DNA from: Raphanus sativus
Lineage: Eukaryota; Streptophyta; Magnoliopsida; Brassicales; Brassicaceae
Length of the DNA: 64,000 nucleotides
Assembly: GCF_000801105.2 (NCBI RefSeq)
Contig: NC_079517.1
Location: forward strand, 372,001 to 436,000
Direction: 5' to 3'
The notes below the pieces were generated by a model. It was not told the origin of the DNA, did no database searches, and saw only the letters and a program-made list of their open reading frames with translations. Each line of letters opens with the position of its first letter. Position 1 is the first letter of the stretch. A program made the translations under genes and the position numbers. Of the stretch, positions 1 to 11,903 are shown in pieces.

Positions 1-560
1 ATCCGAAAGAACCGAAACCAAAAGAAACGATTCGAATAAAACAAAACCGGATCCGAATAAATCCGACCTGATAAAAACTGATTTGTACCCGAATCAAAAA
101 CATGTATATCCAAACTATGATTTTTTATTTTATTTTATAATTTAGTTGAAATATTTCTGTTGACAATATTTGTTATTATTTTATAATATTTTGAAGTGAT
201 ATGAAGTTTTAAATTTTAAAATTTTAAAATATTTTATATTAATTATTAATAATTTAATTTTCAATTACTTTGGAAAATTTTAGATATATATGAAAAATGT
301 TGACTCTATATAGTATGTCATGTCTTTTTAGATTTTAAATACCTGAATTCGATCCGAAACTTTTGATATAGATTTAAAAATTACATATATTTTACAGATA
401 TTAAAATTATAGATCCAAACCGATTCGTATCCGACAAGACTCGACTTGAAAATGAAACCGATCCAAAAAACTATATGAATCCAAATTTTCAGGATTTAAA
501 ACCCGATTGAAACACGATTCGAAAACCCGGATGCCCACACCTAGCCCAAATAAAATGTAT
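1..560. repeat. Degenerate AT-rich dispersed repeat
   Basis: Both ends of this stretch are rich in variants of 'gatccgaa' and 'acccga' words separated by A/T-rich DNA, and no protein frame is maintained. The same vocabulary returns at 14.87-15.48 kb, 27.1-27.25 kb and 34.8-35.6 kb, in two cases inside or beside Helitron ends. I read it as the decayed interior of a non-autonomous transposon. The class is inferred. Confidence 0.45.
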
Positions 561-1155
561 TTTTTCATTTGTTTTAAATTTTACATATCAGTCTTTCAAA
601 ATAAATACAAAGTATTACGTACTATGTGTTAATCTCTGCATAAATGCAGAAAATATAAGTTCCACCTTTAACAAACTGTGTTTATTTAGAATGGTTTAAT
701 GTGGGTTTTTACTTCCGTCTTTTCACAGTGTTGATACACTTTCGAAGGCTAGCTCTTATGCTGGTGTACTACTTCTCTTCTCTGATCACATAGCTAAGAA
801 GTATAGTAACTGGCGCTTTATATATGTGGCAGACTAGGAATTTGGAACTTTACACTTCAAGAATGCGTATTGGAGATTTTGTTGTAGTATACAGTACATG
901 CTTTATATTACATCCATAAACTCTCCCTGATTCTTTGTTTTGGACAAAAAAAAAGTCATAGCAATACATAAGGCGAGACAGAGCCTACAAGCTGTTTATC
1001 ACAAACAACAATCAGCCTTTGGGTTCTATGTCCCTATCTTTTGACTACTACCAAAACCTCTCCTACTTACAAGGAGCTTCACGACATGATCACAACCGAC
1101 ATGATTACAGAAAAGGCGAAGTGTATTTTGATTACTCACAACACAAGCATCAACA
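561..1155. other. Intergenic, no gene seen
   Basis: AT-rich intergenic DNA. Short frames after 1019 have no recognisable homology or splice context. I see nothing functional that I can support. Confidence 0.5.
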
Positions 1156-1427
1156 TCTAAACTTACTCATACTATGGAAATCTCAACAACTTGTTGAAAC
1201 TGCGGTAGAAGCTACGAAGCCAGAGACATGACATGCGCATATGTATAGAAGCTGGAATTATAGCCTTTAAACAAGTAAGCTTGCATGATGAAAGCACTAG
1301 GAACAAAAAAAAACAAGTCTTTCTTTATCTATTCATAAAAACCACATTGTCAAAAAAAGTACATTATTGGCGAGCCTATGGAATGCTAAAGACATGTTTG
1401 ATTCCGACACATCCATAATAATAAAAC
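1156..1427. repeat. Direct repeat, copy A
   Basis: This stretch matches 2517-2766 in the same orientation, with small gaps and substitutions. Shared words include 'atggaaatctcaacaactt', 'aaaaccacattgtcaaaa' and 'ctatggaatgct'. Copy A lies immediately 3' of the OST4 stop codon, so it probably includes that gene's 3' untranslated region. Confidence 0.75.
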
Positions 1428-1434
1428 TGTTCTG

Positions 1435-1542
1435 TCATTCGAATTTAGGGTCGGCCACAACGAAATGGTAAGCAATGACCAATATGAAGATGAAAATCCC
1501 AAGAAAGTTAGCAAAGAATCCAAGGTCTTGGTCGTCAAACAT
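1435..1542 (-). CDS. OST4: OST4, 35-aa oligosaccharyltransferase subunit
   Basis: The 35-residue protein begins [13 protein letters not shown] and ends VVADPKFE. It is a short acidic N terminus, one hydrophobic helix (about residues 9-28) and a short polar tail, which is the architecture of plant OST4. OST4 is a single-pass ER membrane subunit that stabilises the complex transferring N-glycans from dolichol to nascent proteins. The start is chosen because the family begins MFDDQD and because a splice acceptor (TTACAG) directly precedes the ATG, implying an intron in the 5' untranslated region. Reading through that intron gives a longer open frame up to 1833 that I regard as artefactual. Arabidopsis At5g02502 is, from memory, the matching gene and fits the local gene order. 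Confidence 0.88.
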   Translation of the reverse strand: MFDDQDLGFFANFLGIFIFILVIAYHFVVADPKFE

Positions 1543-2083
1543 CTGTAACATCACAACAATCAGAGAATGAAAAAGAAAACTAAAAAAAAAAGCAAGGAGA
1601 AGCTTGGTACTATTAAATTTAAGACAGATCTTGTAAGAATCACCAATGAATACTAAGACTTTCGAAACATTGAATAATTTAACATAATCCACTATTATCA
1701 AACCAGAGATGGATTGTAAAGCATAAAATGCAGATTGATCAAAGCAGTTATGAAATAAAAACAACAACCTAAGATCAGCCAAAAAAACAAGACGAAATTG
1801 ATTGGATCTCATCGCGGTGAGAGTCCTACTCATCAGATCTCTACCGAAGGAAATAGATTCATGCCTAGGAAGTCAAATCCACAAATTCCCTAACATCTAA
1901 ATACGAAACTTATATATATTTGAGGAAAAGATAATTGGATATACCTTCGAGAGCGTAGAGGCAGACACTTCTTCCCTCAACAGTGTTAACGAAACAGATC
2001 GCAACCAAGAAAAAGAAGAGACTCCGGTTATATAAATGAACGAGGTTACGACGTCGTTTACAAAAATTAAGAGGAAAAAATGA

Positions 2084-2155
2084 TGTGGCTGCTGGGATTC
2101 GAGCCCAGGTCTCCACGGCCACAACGTGGAATTCTTACCACTAAACTACAGCCAC
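2084..2155 (-). tRNA. trnH-GUG: tRNA-His (GTG)
   Basis: The minus strand folds as a 72-nt cloverleaf. The acceptor stem is GTGGCTG paired with CAGCCAC, followed by discriminator A. The anticodon arm is CCACG, loop TTGTGGC, CGTGG, giving anticodon GTG. The T arm contains GGGCTCGAATCCC. There is no intron, and the extra 5' G of mature tRNA-His is not encoded, as usual in eukaryotes. It lies upstream of OST4 on the same strand, between the two copies of the 250-bp direct repeat. Confidence 0.95.
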
Positions 2156-2516
2156 TTTGTTGTTCAATGATTCACTCAACTCTTTCCTCTAATATCTGTC
2201 TATCGCTCATCAGCTTAGCAACTATGGATGAAACTCCATCTTCAAAGGTCACAACAACGACAACAAACTTCTTTCTCTGGGAATTTGCCTCAAGACGTTT
2301 ACTAAAAAGTTTATGCCTCTGTTCTATAATACATCAGACGACTTGTGAATGTCCATAGCTTTAGAAATATCCAAAGTTCTTTGCGTCTTGTCTTCTTCTT
2401 CTTCTTCTCATACTGTTTGTGTGCACTTTGGAGTATCCTCCATAGCATGATGTCAGTAGCATCAATTTTCAAAAAGACAAGATTGGTGCAGGTAATTCTC
2501 ATGGCGATGTGAAGAA
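2156..2516. other. Intergenic, no gene seen
   Basis: This spacer lies between tRNA-His and repeat copy B. It has a short TTC-rich tract near 2390. No conserved reading frame is visible on either strand. Confidence 0.5.
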
Positions 2517-2766
2517 TCTAAACTTACTCATACCATGGAAATCTCAACAACTTGTTAAAACTGTGGTACAAGCGACAAGCCATAAAGAAGACATGCCGCA
2601 TAAATGCTTTATGGTTGCTTTAAACAAGTAACTTGCATGATGAACGTACTAGGGAACACACAAGTACTTATCTATTAAAAACCACATTGTCAAAATACAC
2701 TACTGGCGAAACATGTCTCGACCCTATGGAATGCTCAAGGCATGTCTGATCCCGACACATAATAAT
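2517..2766. repeat. Direct repeat, copy B
   Basis: Second copy of the sequence at 1156-1427. It ends about 20 bp before the ELF7 stop codon (2787-2789), whereas copy A ends beside the OST4 stop. No OST4 coding remnant follows copy B, so ELF7-type sequence takes over abruptly here. Confidence 0.75.
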
Positions 2767-2786
2767 TGTTTTTGTATAGTGCACAT

Positions 2787-5673
2787 TCATTCAGAATAAT
2801 CATCATTATTATCACTATATTGATTAGCATCTTGTTCCATCCCGTGTTTCCAAGATCTGCCAAGGCCTTCTTCATCCTCTAACCTTCTCATCTTGGAGCT
2901 CGACGCACCATTCCTAGAATTTGAATTATTAACCTACATCCAAAGATATTGGCCAAGAGTTGTAGAATCTTCCACATACACTTCTTGTGTTACTCTTGTA
3001 AAAGGCTTAAAATGTTTGGGATTTTACTGTTACCATTGAATCTTTATGTTCGATTATTGATACAGACGATCTGTTCCTCACAGTCACCCTTGAAGGTACT
3101 GGTAAGTGTTCGATCTCATCAGACGCTCTTCCTTCTCTGGCCCTTCTCTTCCTTATGTTCAGCCTTGTTGGTAGAGGCTGCCACATGCTCACAGGGTCAT
3201 CATCTCGTATGGAGAAAAAAAGATATACAACTGAAGTATGCGAGCAAGTATAGTTAAGGGAATACCAGATAGCTAGCGGTCCCATCCTCGAACGATACCA
3301 GGTACGTGTCACGCTCGTTTGGCTCATTTGGTGGTATCTGTTACAAAACAGGTAAATACTTTCTAGTTCGATTTGCAACCAAAAACAATCAAAATTGTAC
3401 TCAAATCACATTTGGCTGAAGTACATACATCCCAGAGGTATTCGCGAACCCAAGTATAAGAGATATCCTCGTTTTCATCATGTATATCCTTAGACAACTG
3501 GCACAGCAACATACAAACAAGTTGATATAAAACAAGTAGCATAAACAAATTGAGAAAAAAACATGTCTACCTCATCCAAGGAAGGAACCATGTACGCCAG
3601 GATTTTTTCGGGATTGCCAATGTCCGATCCAGCAATCACATAGCTTTTTAAAATGGCCTGTGAAGGGATGAGGTCAGAGCTATCACTCGATACGAGAAAG
3701 AGGTCAATTCATGTGTTTATAATAAAGAACATACGCTGAGGCAATCAACCATATTTATGATTCAGCCTCATAACACATAATATCCCATCCTAACTCGATT
3801 ACACTTATGAAGGCAACGAAAGTGATATAGTTTTCACACTAATCTCATTGAACAAATTACTATGACTGATTACCAGAACACAAACTCACCCGTGATTCAT
3901 GTTCATCACGAATTGAAGAGTCCAACTTGCCAAAAAATTCAGAATCAGCTGTAGGAGCACTATCAAAATTCGCTACCACAAACTGCTCCTCGTACCTGTC
4001 TCGGAAAAATTCAAAGGGAGATTGAAAAACATTAGCATATGCTATAACCATTACTGGTTTTCCATCCACTAAAACTCTAGCAAAGAAACTTCGTAACATA
4101 AAGTATTATATAGTTAGACCTAAACAAGGAACATAAAGAGAGGATCAAACCTGTCAAAATTTGGCAATAATGGTAAAACTTCAACAGGGTGCAAGTTTTT
4201 ATTGGTGGCATGAACTGGTCGGGATTTGCAGGCCTCGAAGGATGCTTCAATATCCTTGATCTGCCTCTCTCTAAAGAGCAAGAAACAGAAACCCATTAAT
4301 TACACCAATAATCTTTTCAGTTTCTTTAGAGAAACACAAACACAATACCTATTGTTAAGATTTTGCAAGATGTCGACGCCTCCCTTCATCTCCCGCAGTT
4401 CTTTTGCTCTTTTCTCAGTTAGAGACTACACATGGTAAAGATAGAGGGCTTGCTTGACAATCCATACTACATTACAAAAAGAGATATTCCAAGAAGAAAG
4501 AGAGAATGAATACCTGTCTTGTAGTTTCATTGTTAATGGAAGAAATGTACTGTGTTTTGACGAGCCAGGAAACACCTTTATCAGTAGGTCTTTCTTTTCT
4601 CTTGATGCCATCTTTCTTGATAGGGGTAACAGCATCATCATCACGCAACAGTTCTTCATCTTCAGGGGCAAGAGGTTGCCTCACTTTGGGTGGCCTGAAA
4701 AGAGCTAAGACAATAAGTATCTGAAGAGGCAACCTAAGATTTTCGAGAGAGAGAGAGAGAGAGAGATGATACTTGTAGACACTTAGGTCAAGAAGATCCA
4801 AGGGTATTCCAAGATCAGGCTCGGCAAAGATTTTTGGTTTCCATAACTTCTCCAGAGATGTGATGGTATACTTTGTATATCTAGTGGCATCAAACGGACA
4901 TTAGAAGAAACACAAATGTGATAATATTAAACAATGGATGGAGGGAGATAACATACTGATCTTTATCACGCTTAATGGTCATGAGCTTAAGCTGAGCAGT
5001 TGGGTCAGGAAGCTCGTTCCGGAACCTGGAAGAAAGGGAAGAAGATAATCAGCAGCGTGAAAAGAGCAAATAAAGAGAAAAGGGGAAGAAGAAGAGTGAG
5101 AGACTTGAGCTTGCAGATGAAGGTGGTTGGTTTCTTCAAGCGATTCTCGACTCTATCGGTGGTGAGAAGAGGGGTAGGCTTCCTCTCCTCAGTGTGAGAC
5201 TTGGGAATCTGAGACGACGACTTGTGAGACGTTTTCATCTGCTGATGATGCCTCTCTTTCTCGGCCTCCATCTTCTTCCTTAGCCTCCTCTCTTCTTCCG
5301 GATTCTTAGCGTGGGATGGATGATGAGGCCTGTGGTGCTGCTTCGGTGCAACTCCGTGAGCACGCTCCCGCGGCTTGGAGGCAGCTTTGTGGCGGTCATT
5401 GGGCGCTTGATTCCGTGGTGGATCGGGTACGGCTGGAGGAGGTGCTGAGGGAGGAGGAGGCGGCGGCGGAGGAGCTTGACTCTGGTTGAATTGAGGAGGG
5501 TAGTGAGACGGCTGCTGGTAGTAAGCATGCGGAGGATAAGCGTAAGATTGATGCGACGGCGGTGGGGGAGGAACGGGAGGGGGTAACGACAGAGGTAGTG
5601 GAGGAGGCGGCGGAGGATTTTGAGGTGGCGGTGGGAGAGGAGAAGGAGGAGGCGGCGGCCGGTACGACGCCAT
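2787..5673 (-). CDS. ELF7: PAF1 subunit of the PAF1 complex (ELF7-like)
   Basis: Twelve coding exons join in frame to 582 residues: 5105-5673, 4957-5025, 4773-4880, 4514-4694, 4349-4425, 4151-4270, 3890-3995, 3571-3657, 3429-3497, 3266-3337, 3034-3177 and 2787-2933. The first ~100 residues are proline runs, followed by a basic, His-rich stretch. From about residue 184 comes the PAF1 domain (FICKLKFRNELPDP, then TDKGVSWLVKTQYISSINNE and EQFVVANFD), ending in an acidic DNNDDYSE tail. PAF1C travels with RNA polymerase II and promotes H3K4/H3K36 methylation; in Arabidopsis ELF7 sustains FLC expression and delays flowering. All exon phases agree and I see no lesion. The Arabidopsis gene is on chromosome 1 (At1g79730, recalled), unlike its neighbours here. 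Confidence 0.93.
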
Positions 5674-6124
5674 TGTTTTTGATCGGAGTAAACTAAGAGA
5701 CGCTTAGATTTAGATCCACATCGGCTCAAATTAATCGCTATGTATATGAGAAAACACCCTTTTTTCTGTCGATAGTCGGTAAATTAAAATCTTAGGTCAA
5801 AGAAGAAGGATATGATTTGGAAATTACAGTATGGTCCTTCACTTAAAATAAATAAACCAAAGTTCACATTGTAACCCAATCGAACCCGTGAGATGTAACT
5901 CTTAAATAAGGATTTAAACTCCTCGGTACACACAGAACTGGTTTCTCTGAACACAACTGCAAAATGCTAAAACGCTCACAAAGAGAAGAAAAATAATATA
6001 GCTAAACACACAGATAGTGTCAAAGTCAAACCATTGATATCAATCTAAATCTCATACTCATACAAAAGCATTATCATGCCCTAAAGGAATACATGTAGTC
6101 TTGCAATGGATTTAGTTGTTTCTA
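5674..6124. other. ELF7 5' flank and ALY2 3' untranslated region
   Basis: The gap between two minus-strand genes holds the ELF7 leader and promoter (about 5674-5900) and, below the ALY2 stop, AT-rich DNA that probably includes the ALY2 3' end. No extra gene is visible. Confidence 0.5.
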
Positions 6125-7432
6125 TCAACTCGTTTCCATTGCTGCCGCCTTGTGATACTTGTCCAATTCAGCATCAAGATCCTCTGCAGATACCTTTTCA
6201 TCACGTCCTCTTCCATTGCCACGACCACCGCCTCCTCTACCTCCCCTACCTCCTCTACCACCTCGGAAATTACCACCTCCAAAACCACCACGAGGCCGAC
6301 CCATAAAGCCACCCCTTCCTCTGTTGTATAACAAAAAAAGTTAATAAGACCAAAAGGGAAGTAAACAACCTATCATAATCTCTACTTGGCTGACTAAAAA
6401 GTCATTTCTTCAAGATACTAACTGAATAACAACACATCAGCCATATCAAATAAATCATGTCTGAGAAGAGCACAAACCTGAAGTTTCCATTGAAGTTCCC
6501 ATTAAAGTTCCCATTGTAGTTCTCGTTAAAGTTCCCAAGTATCCCATTCGGCGCAAAGGGAAACTGAACTGGAGCGAGAGGCACTGGAGGTGTTGGAGCA
6601 GAAACATTTGTTCCAACGATCTCAATTTTCATCAGCTTTCCATCCAACTGAACATTGTTGTAACGCTTGACAGCAGCCAAGGCATCACCACGCCGTGAAA
6701 AAACAACCTCAGCAGTACCCTGAAACCATGAATTGATCAGGACAAAAGCGATCTGATAGCAACCAAAAAAAACTCTGTAGCAGAAGAAAAACTTTTATAC
6801 CTTGGATCTTCCACTCTTATCATAGTGAAGCCCATAACGCTTAAGGTCACCAACCTCTGAGAAGAGCTCCTACAAAAAAAACAAAATTACTTAAAATTAA
6901 CTTCAACGCCACCATATTTCCTCTCTTAATGAAGGCTGACACTATTCATTAACCTTGATATCCTCGTTAGAGACACCATAATCTAAGTTAGAGATGTAGA
7001 GCTTCGTTCCAGTCTCAATTGAAGAGCCGCCGACGACGCCGCCAAAGCCTCCAGACTGATTCCCAAAAGCCGCCGCCACACTCGCGTCAGTAGCGAAAAC
7101 GTCGTTTTGCCACATCGGATCTAGAGCTTGTTGTTGTTGTAACGGCTGTTTGTTCGAATAAAGAAGAAACGAAAACAGATCTCAGCTTTTAAAAAAGGAA
7201 TTCTTTGATCTGGAAGAGAAGATGTTAAAGGAGATAAAAATCAATCGCTGACCCTTGAATACGGCGCCGTTCTGTTCCCTACTCTGTTAGAAAATCTTCG
7301 AGACGGACCCGAGCCACCGCCGAATCCGCGACCACCGCTACTAGAACCACCGTTGCCTCGCCCGCGAGATCCCGTTGGTTTTCGATTAGATTTGATTAGA
7401 TCGTCGAGTGACATATCCAGGCCACCTGCCAT
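6125..7432 (-). CDS. ALY2: ALY/REF mRNA-export adaptor (ALY2-like)
   Basis: Five exons (7253-7432, 6954-7145, 6801-6869, 6478-6719, 6125-6320) give 292 residues. The N terminus MAGGLDMSLDDLIKSNRK is the conserved UAP56-binding motif. An RGR/Gly-rich stretch follows, then one RRM with RNP2 LYISNL (109-114) and RNP1 KGTAEVVF (147-154). After it come NGNFNGNF repeats, an RGG-rich region and a second UAP56-binding motif, EDLDAELDKYH, near the C terminus. ALY proteins couple splicing and the TREX complex to nuclear mRNA export. Of the four Arabidopsis ALYs the start and the NGNFNGN repeats best match ALY2 (At5g02530, recalled). A Helitron end sits 137 bp upstream of the ATG. Confidence 0.93.
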
Positions 7433-7569
7433 CTTCGCCGGAGATTTCTCTGTTTCGGATATGGAGAAGGGAGCTAGGGTTTCGTTGTAGTGTGATAACT
7501 CGAAGAGAAAAAACAGCACTCCGAGATAGAGAGAGAATTAAGGCCTCGTACTTTTCGTATATATTATTA

Positions 7570-7597
7570 CTAGTGGTTGGTCCGCGCTTCGCGCGGA
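7570..7597 (-). mobile_element. Helitron 3' terminus (minus orientation)
   Basis: Read on the minus strand, a perfect hairpin (TCCGCGC, loop, GCGCGGA; 7581-7597) is followed by CCAACCA and terminal CTAG with a T flank, which is the canonical Helitron 3' end. The body extends to higher coordinates, away from ALY2. I could not place the 5' end. Confidence 0.7.
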
Positions 7598-9240
7598 GTT
7601 TTTAATTTTGTAAAATATAATAATTCATATATATTTTCGAATTTTATAATGATTCATATTTAATTTTACATCGAGTCATAAATTTACTATTAAACATTTA
7701 GTCTCATAATATATGTTTTAGTTATTTCAGGTCATATAGTGATGTCTTTATTTGGTTAATATAAACCAATCTAGTGATGTTAGAAATAATGGGATTTTGG
7801 GGGAAAAAACAATGATTTGTCAGTAGAATCAGTAAGTTTAAGTGTAATTAGTAACAGATCAACTACAAATGAAAGCTCGAATATGAAAGCATGTTTAAGT
7901 GTATTCTTCTCGGAGCAGACCAGATCAGCCGATAAAGTTTATAAAAGAAAGCATGAATAAACTTGGGAAGGTTAAATGTTGAGTTTAAGTAGCGAGTGTT
8001 GTTAAATTTAAATCTTGTTATTTCAATGACAATTTTTTTTAATTCATTTTATAGAGTATACTGACTTGTTGTTTGTCATTCTGTTGTTTGTCATTGATGT
8101 TATTTTATTTAGTTTCTAGCCATTATGCTTTTCACAGCCGTGAGTAAATATTTTATGTCGTTGATTTACATTTTTAAGAGTAACTAAAAATATAAATTAT
8201 TTTTCTTCAATCTTAGATATAATTTCATTCTTGAGGTATATTTATTAAGTTTTTATTCCATTTTTGCTTTATTATTTGGAATAACCTTTTATCATTGTAA
8301 CCTAAAATGTTTTGGTCCGAAATATATTTTTGTTATCTCATATGTTGTGTCCCATCTACCATTTGATGAGTATTTCTTCTCAAACCTTTATGTTTTTTGG
8401 ACATTAAATGTTATAAAATTATATAACTGTTTAAAGGTATATATGATGTTATATTTCATAACTTAATTTATTTAGATTTGTAATCATTTATGTGGCGGAA
8501 ATTGTTTTATCACAAATATACAATATACTTATTCCCGACATAACTTAATGCTTTTAGTCAACAAATTTAATTTTATTTGATATTCTTTTGATTATAATTT
8601 TATATTATAATTTAAACTTCAGTGACTTTCATATATGTACAGTAAAATCTTTATAAACCAAAACGTGAAAACTATGAAATTTTATTTATCTATAGAGTTA
8701 TTAATTTACAAAAAGTTTCATTTTTTTTTTTATATTTTTAGAATATAACTCTTTATAAAATAAAAGAATATTTTATTTTTGTATATATATCAATTAAATT
8801 TTAGAAACTCAAGTGTTATATTGTTTTTGTCATACTATTTGGTCTATACGAAATATGTTTCATAGAATTTAAATATAGTTTTAGAAATAATTTTACTAAA
8901 TACTATCAAAATATATTGAAGTGTTAAGACAAAATAGAGATAAATTTCATTTTGAATATAAAACAAATAATATAATGTTTTGTTTATATTTATATATAAA
9001 AATTACTAATTTATAATTTTTGTGGGATTATATATTTACATAAGATTTTCTACAAAAATTTTATCTTATTATTTTATCAATTTGTCTCATATTTTGAACG
9101 GGCCCAACCTGGTGCCGAATAAATTTATTAATAGTCGGAATCAAAGAAACTTATTAATTTAACGTGTTATTAATTTATCGAGTATTAACTACCGGTTGAT
9201 GAATTTATTTTTTTTAACTTTTCTGGTTCTTTGTATTCAG
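7598..9240. other. AT-rich, presumed Helitron interior and older repeats
   Basis: Very AT-rich DNA without long frames. Around 8630-9195 there are repeated 'ttattaatttat' words like those of decayed Brassicaceae DNA transposons. No gene is supported. Confidence 0.4.
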
Positions 9241-11330
9241 GATATGCAATGTATATCTAAACATCAAACATTTTTGGGTCAGACATGCATATAGTTTACC
9301 ATCTACATTTAAGCTACACAATGCCCAATATTGTTCTTGCATGTAGACAATTCTTGTTGCAATCAAGTTTGAAACTTCTTGTACTCAAGCTTATCTTTCT
9401 GCCATGATGTCATCAAATTTGAGCAACTGATTCTTAAGAAGCTTTGCAGTAAAGTCAGACTCATCCACAGCAACTTTCAAACTCCTGAAAGATTGCAGCT
9501 CTCAAACACAATTTATTCTTAAAACTAATGTCAGAGTCCTCCCCGCTACTAATTTTTGCAAACCAGAATCAACTTAAAACAATCTTTCATTCATCTTTTC
9601 TTCAAAACCAAACAAAAATATTACAGCTCTTATAAACTCAGCATGTCCTAGAGACTTTCGACCTCTCTTGTGACAGTTTTCACTGCAGAAATAGCTTTTG
9701 CCATCTCTCACCTCACTTTCCGTATCATGCTCCATCTCACTCTCTCCATCGCTTACATGTTCGAGATGTGTGAGAAATGTGTGAGCTTGAAAAGGTTATC
9801 TTCCAAATCGTTGTCTATCTGACCCGACCATAGCATTTACCATCTGTCCCTACGAACTTGGAGCAAAAACATGAAGACTAAGCCTGCAAACAGAGTTCAA
9901 GGTTTATGCTTACATGAATAAATCCGGTAACGGACATCTCTCTTTGCAAAAGAATTAATAGGCAAGATAACTATTGTGCCATCACAGCTTGTATCTAAAA
10001 CCGAATGAAGCTTATGGAACTTCAATATGACATTTGCCTCCAATATGCACTACCAACAGAAACCAAAGTATATCTTTGAGACCTTGCATATATACCTGAT
10101 CTATGTACTCACAGAGTCACAGGTAATAAACTCCTCGTAAACATATGGATAGGTGTTAACAAAAAAACAAATATTTGGCAATGAAAATGAGTTTAAAATA
10201 TTATTCAACCATTACCATTGAATGGAATTATCAGCTGACTGTAGAATATTTTTTAGAGTTGATCTCTGTGTGTTCAGTTATCATTCTGCTCACAGTCTGG
10301 TAAAGCTCCTCTATTTGACATCTCCCCTATGCAAGCCTCAAGATTTGCACTAATGTTTTTAGAGATCTTTCATGTCTATAAACTGAGCTACCAAAGCTTT
10401 CTCAGCAATATAAGCAATTAAACCAGCTAAACAGTTTTATTGTGACCGAACTCTAACCCAATATCAATATAGACAATTATAAGAAATTAAATCTAGAGCT
10501 GAAGTAATTGCAGACTAAAATCCATATGAGTTGAGTTATAAGGAAATATTTGTAGTCTAGCAAATTACGTCATGTTCTTTTCACCACCCAACCTCCATCG
10601 CCCATTTCAACCCGGTCCGTCGGCGGCTGTTTGAGCCGAGAGGAAAACATAGCATGTGAGCTCTTAACCTTTCAGAAACAGAGGCTTCAATGGATCCTTG
10701 CATAAGTGTTGGACTGTTCAAGACAAGTAAATAGATATTACACAGTCGGAATAACAGGTATCGTCGAAAGGGTTAATAGAATACGGCAGCGGTTACCTTC
10801 TCGTAAATGAGTAGCATGTCAACCAAAACCCATCAGATTGCTGCCTTTCTTCGCATTCCTAGCCACCAAAAACCTCCAAAACGGACCTCGCCTGTGTTTC
10901 AATAGCAGCCAGCTTTCAAATCAGTAAGTAGGGTGAAGGAATTCATTATTGTTGGAGTTGGTTAGCAAGGAATCCCCTTCTCGATTTCGTATAGACGGTG
11001 CTGCTCATCGCGTAAAGCATACAAATTTATAAGAGAGCTTTTGCCGTTACGTATGAAGAGATGCATAGCTAGATTAAAAGGCTTGGGATGAACAATGTAA
11101 ATTCTTGGATTAAAGGAGCAAGTAAATTAAAACTGAAAGCGTTACAGGAAGCTCATGGGGGCGGCTTGGAAAACGACGGCGTTGATCTCTAAGTTGAGGT
11201 TCATACTGTCTTCAAACCCACAATACATTGGGCCTGAACAGAATAGCATGATAAAAGCCCAGATATAGAACATGATTTGGTATAAACGAAAACAGATCGG
11301 TTTTGCGAATGAAGAATTGAAATGTGACAC
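9241..11330. other. Gene-free stretch with mRNA-like composition
   Basis: The DNA is less AT-rich than its surroundings and looks like untranslated transcript, but no frame beyond about 60 codons shows family resemblance. It may be captured sequence inside the element ending at 7570, or an unannotated non-coding transcript from the promoter-like segment that follows. Confidence 0.3.
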
Positions 11331-11530
11331 GTGTCCAAAGAAGCCCCTCCTTCCATGATGACGTGGCGCAAGGAGGTGGAAGAAAAGGCAACTTTATTGT
11401 ATAAGATTTGCGACGAATTTTTATTCTTTTGCTAAATAAGACCCTTCAACTCTTAATGGGCTATTAGATTCATATAAATTCACGGCCCAGATTATGGGCC
11501 AACTAGCATCCGATTTTGGGTTCGCTCTCG
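11320..11530. promoter_or_regulatory. Promoter-like segment without an obvious gene
   Basis: Within 200 bp there are an ACGT core in 'gacacgtgtcc', an 'acgtggc' word, and GGGCC/GGCCCA-type site II words near 11456-11500. Such motifs are common in plant promoters. No coding sequence follows on either strand, so this may be a relic promoter. Confidence 0.3.
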
Positions 11531-11903
11531 CTCTGTGTCTATGGCCTCCCATTTTACCATAAGTACACGCGGAAGATTCCCACTATTTCATACATCTGAT
11601 TTCCACTATTTCATACTACATCTGATTTTTTTCGATAAATTCTATCGGATAATCTGGTTGATCTCGAAAAAACATATTTACTGCTATATGGTGGACTAAC
11701 TCAAAAATATACCGCATTAACTGATCCGAGTTTAAGATATCTCATGAATAATGCCAAAGTCATACTACAATTAATTTCATCTGTGAATCATTTTACAGTA
11801 CAAAATACTTGATTTTATAAAATAATAGTTATCAATTATCTATATTTTAGTAGAAAGTTTTTTTGGTCAACTTTAAAATAGAAAATAAGTAAACGATTAT
11901 CTT

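Noticed and set aside
1897..2358. Short frames on both strands over tRNA-His
   Set aside because: They run through the tRNA and its flanks, lack splice logic and resemble no protein family.
5280..5729. 149-codon minus-strand frame inside ELF7 exon 1
   Set aside because: It is the alternative phase of the proline-rich ELF7 coding sequence, which has the family match and correct exon joins.
6106..6344. Pro/Arg-rich frames on both strands at the ALY2 3' exon
   Set aside because: They are phase shadows of the Gly/Arg-rich ALY2 C terminus.
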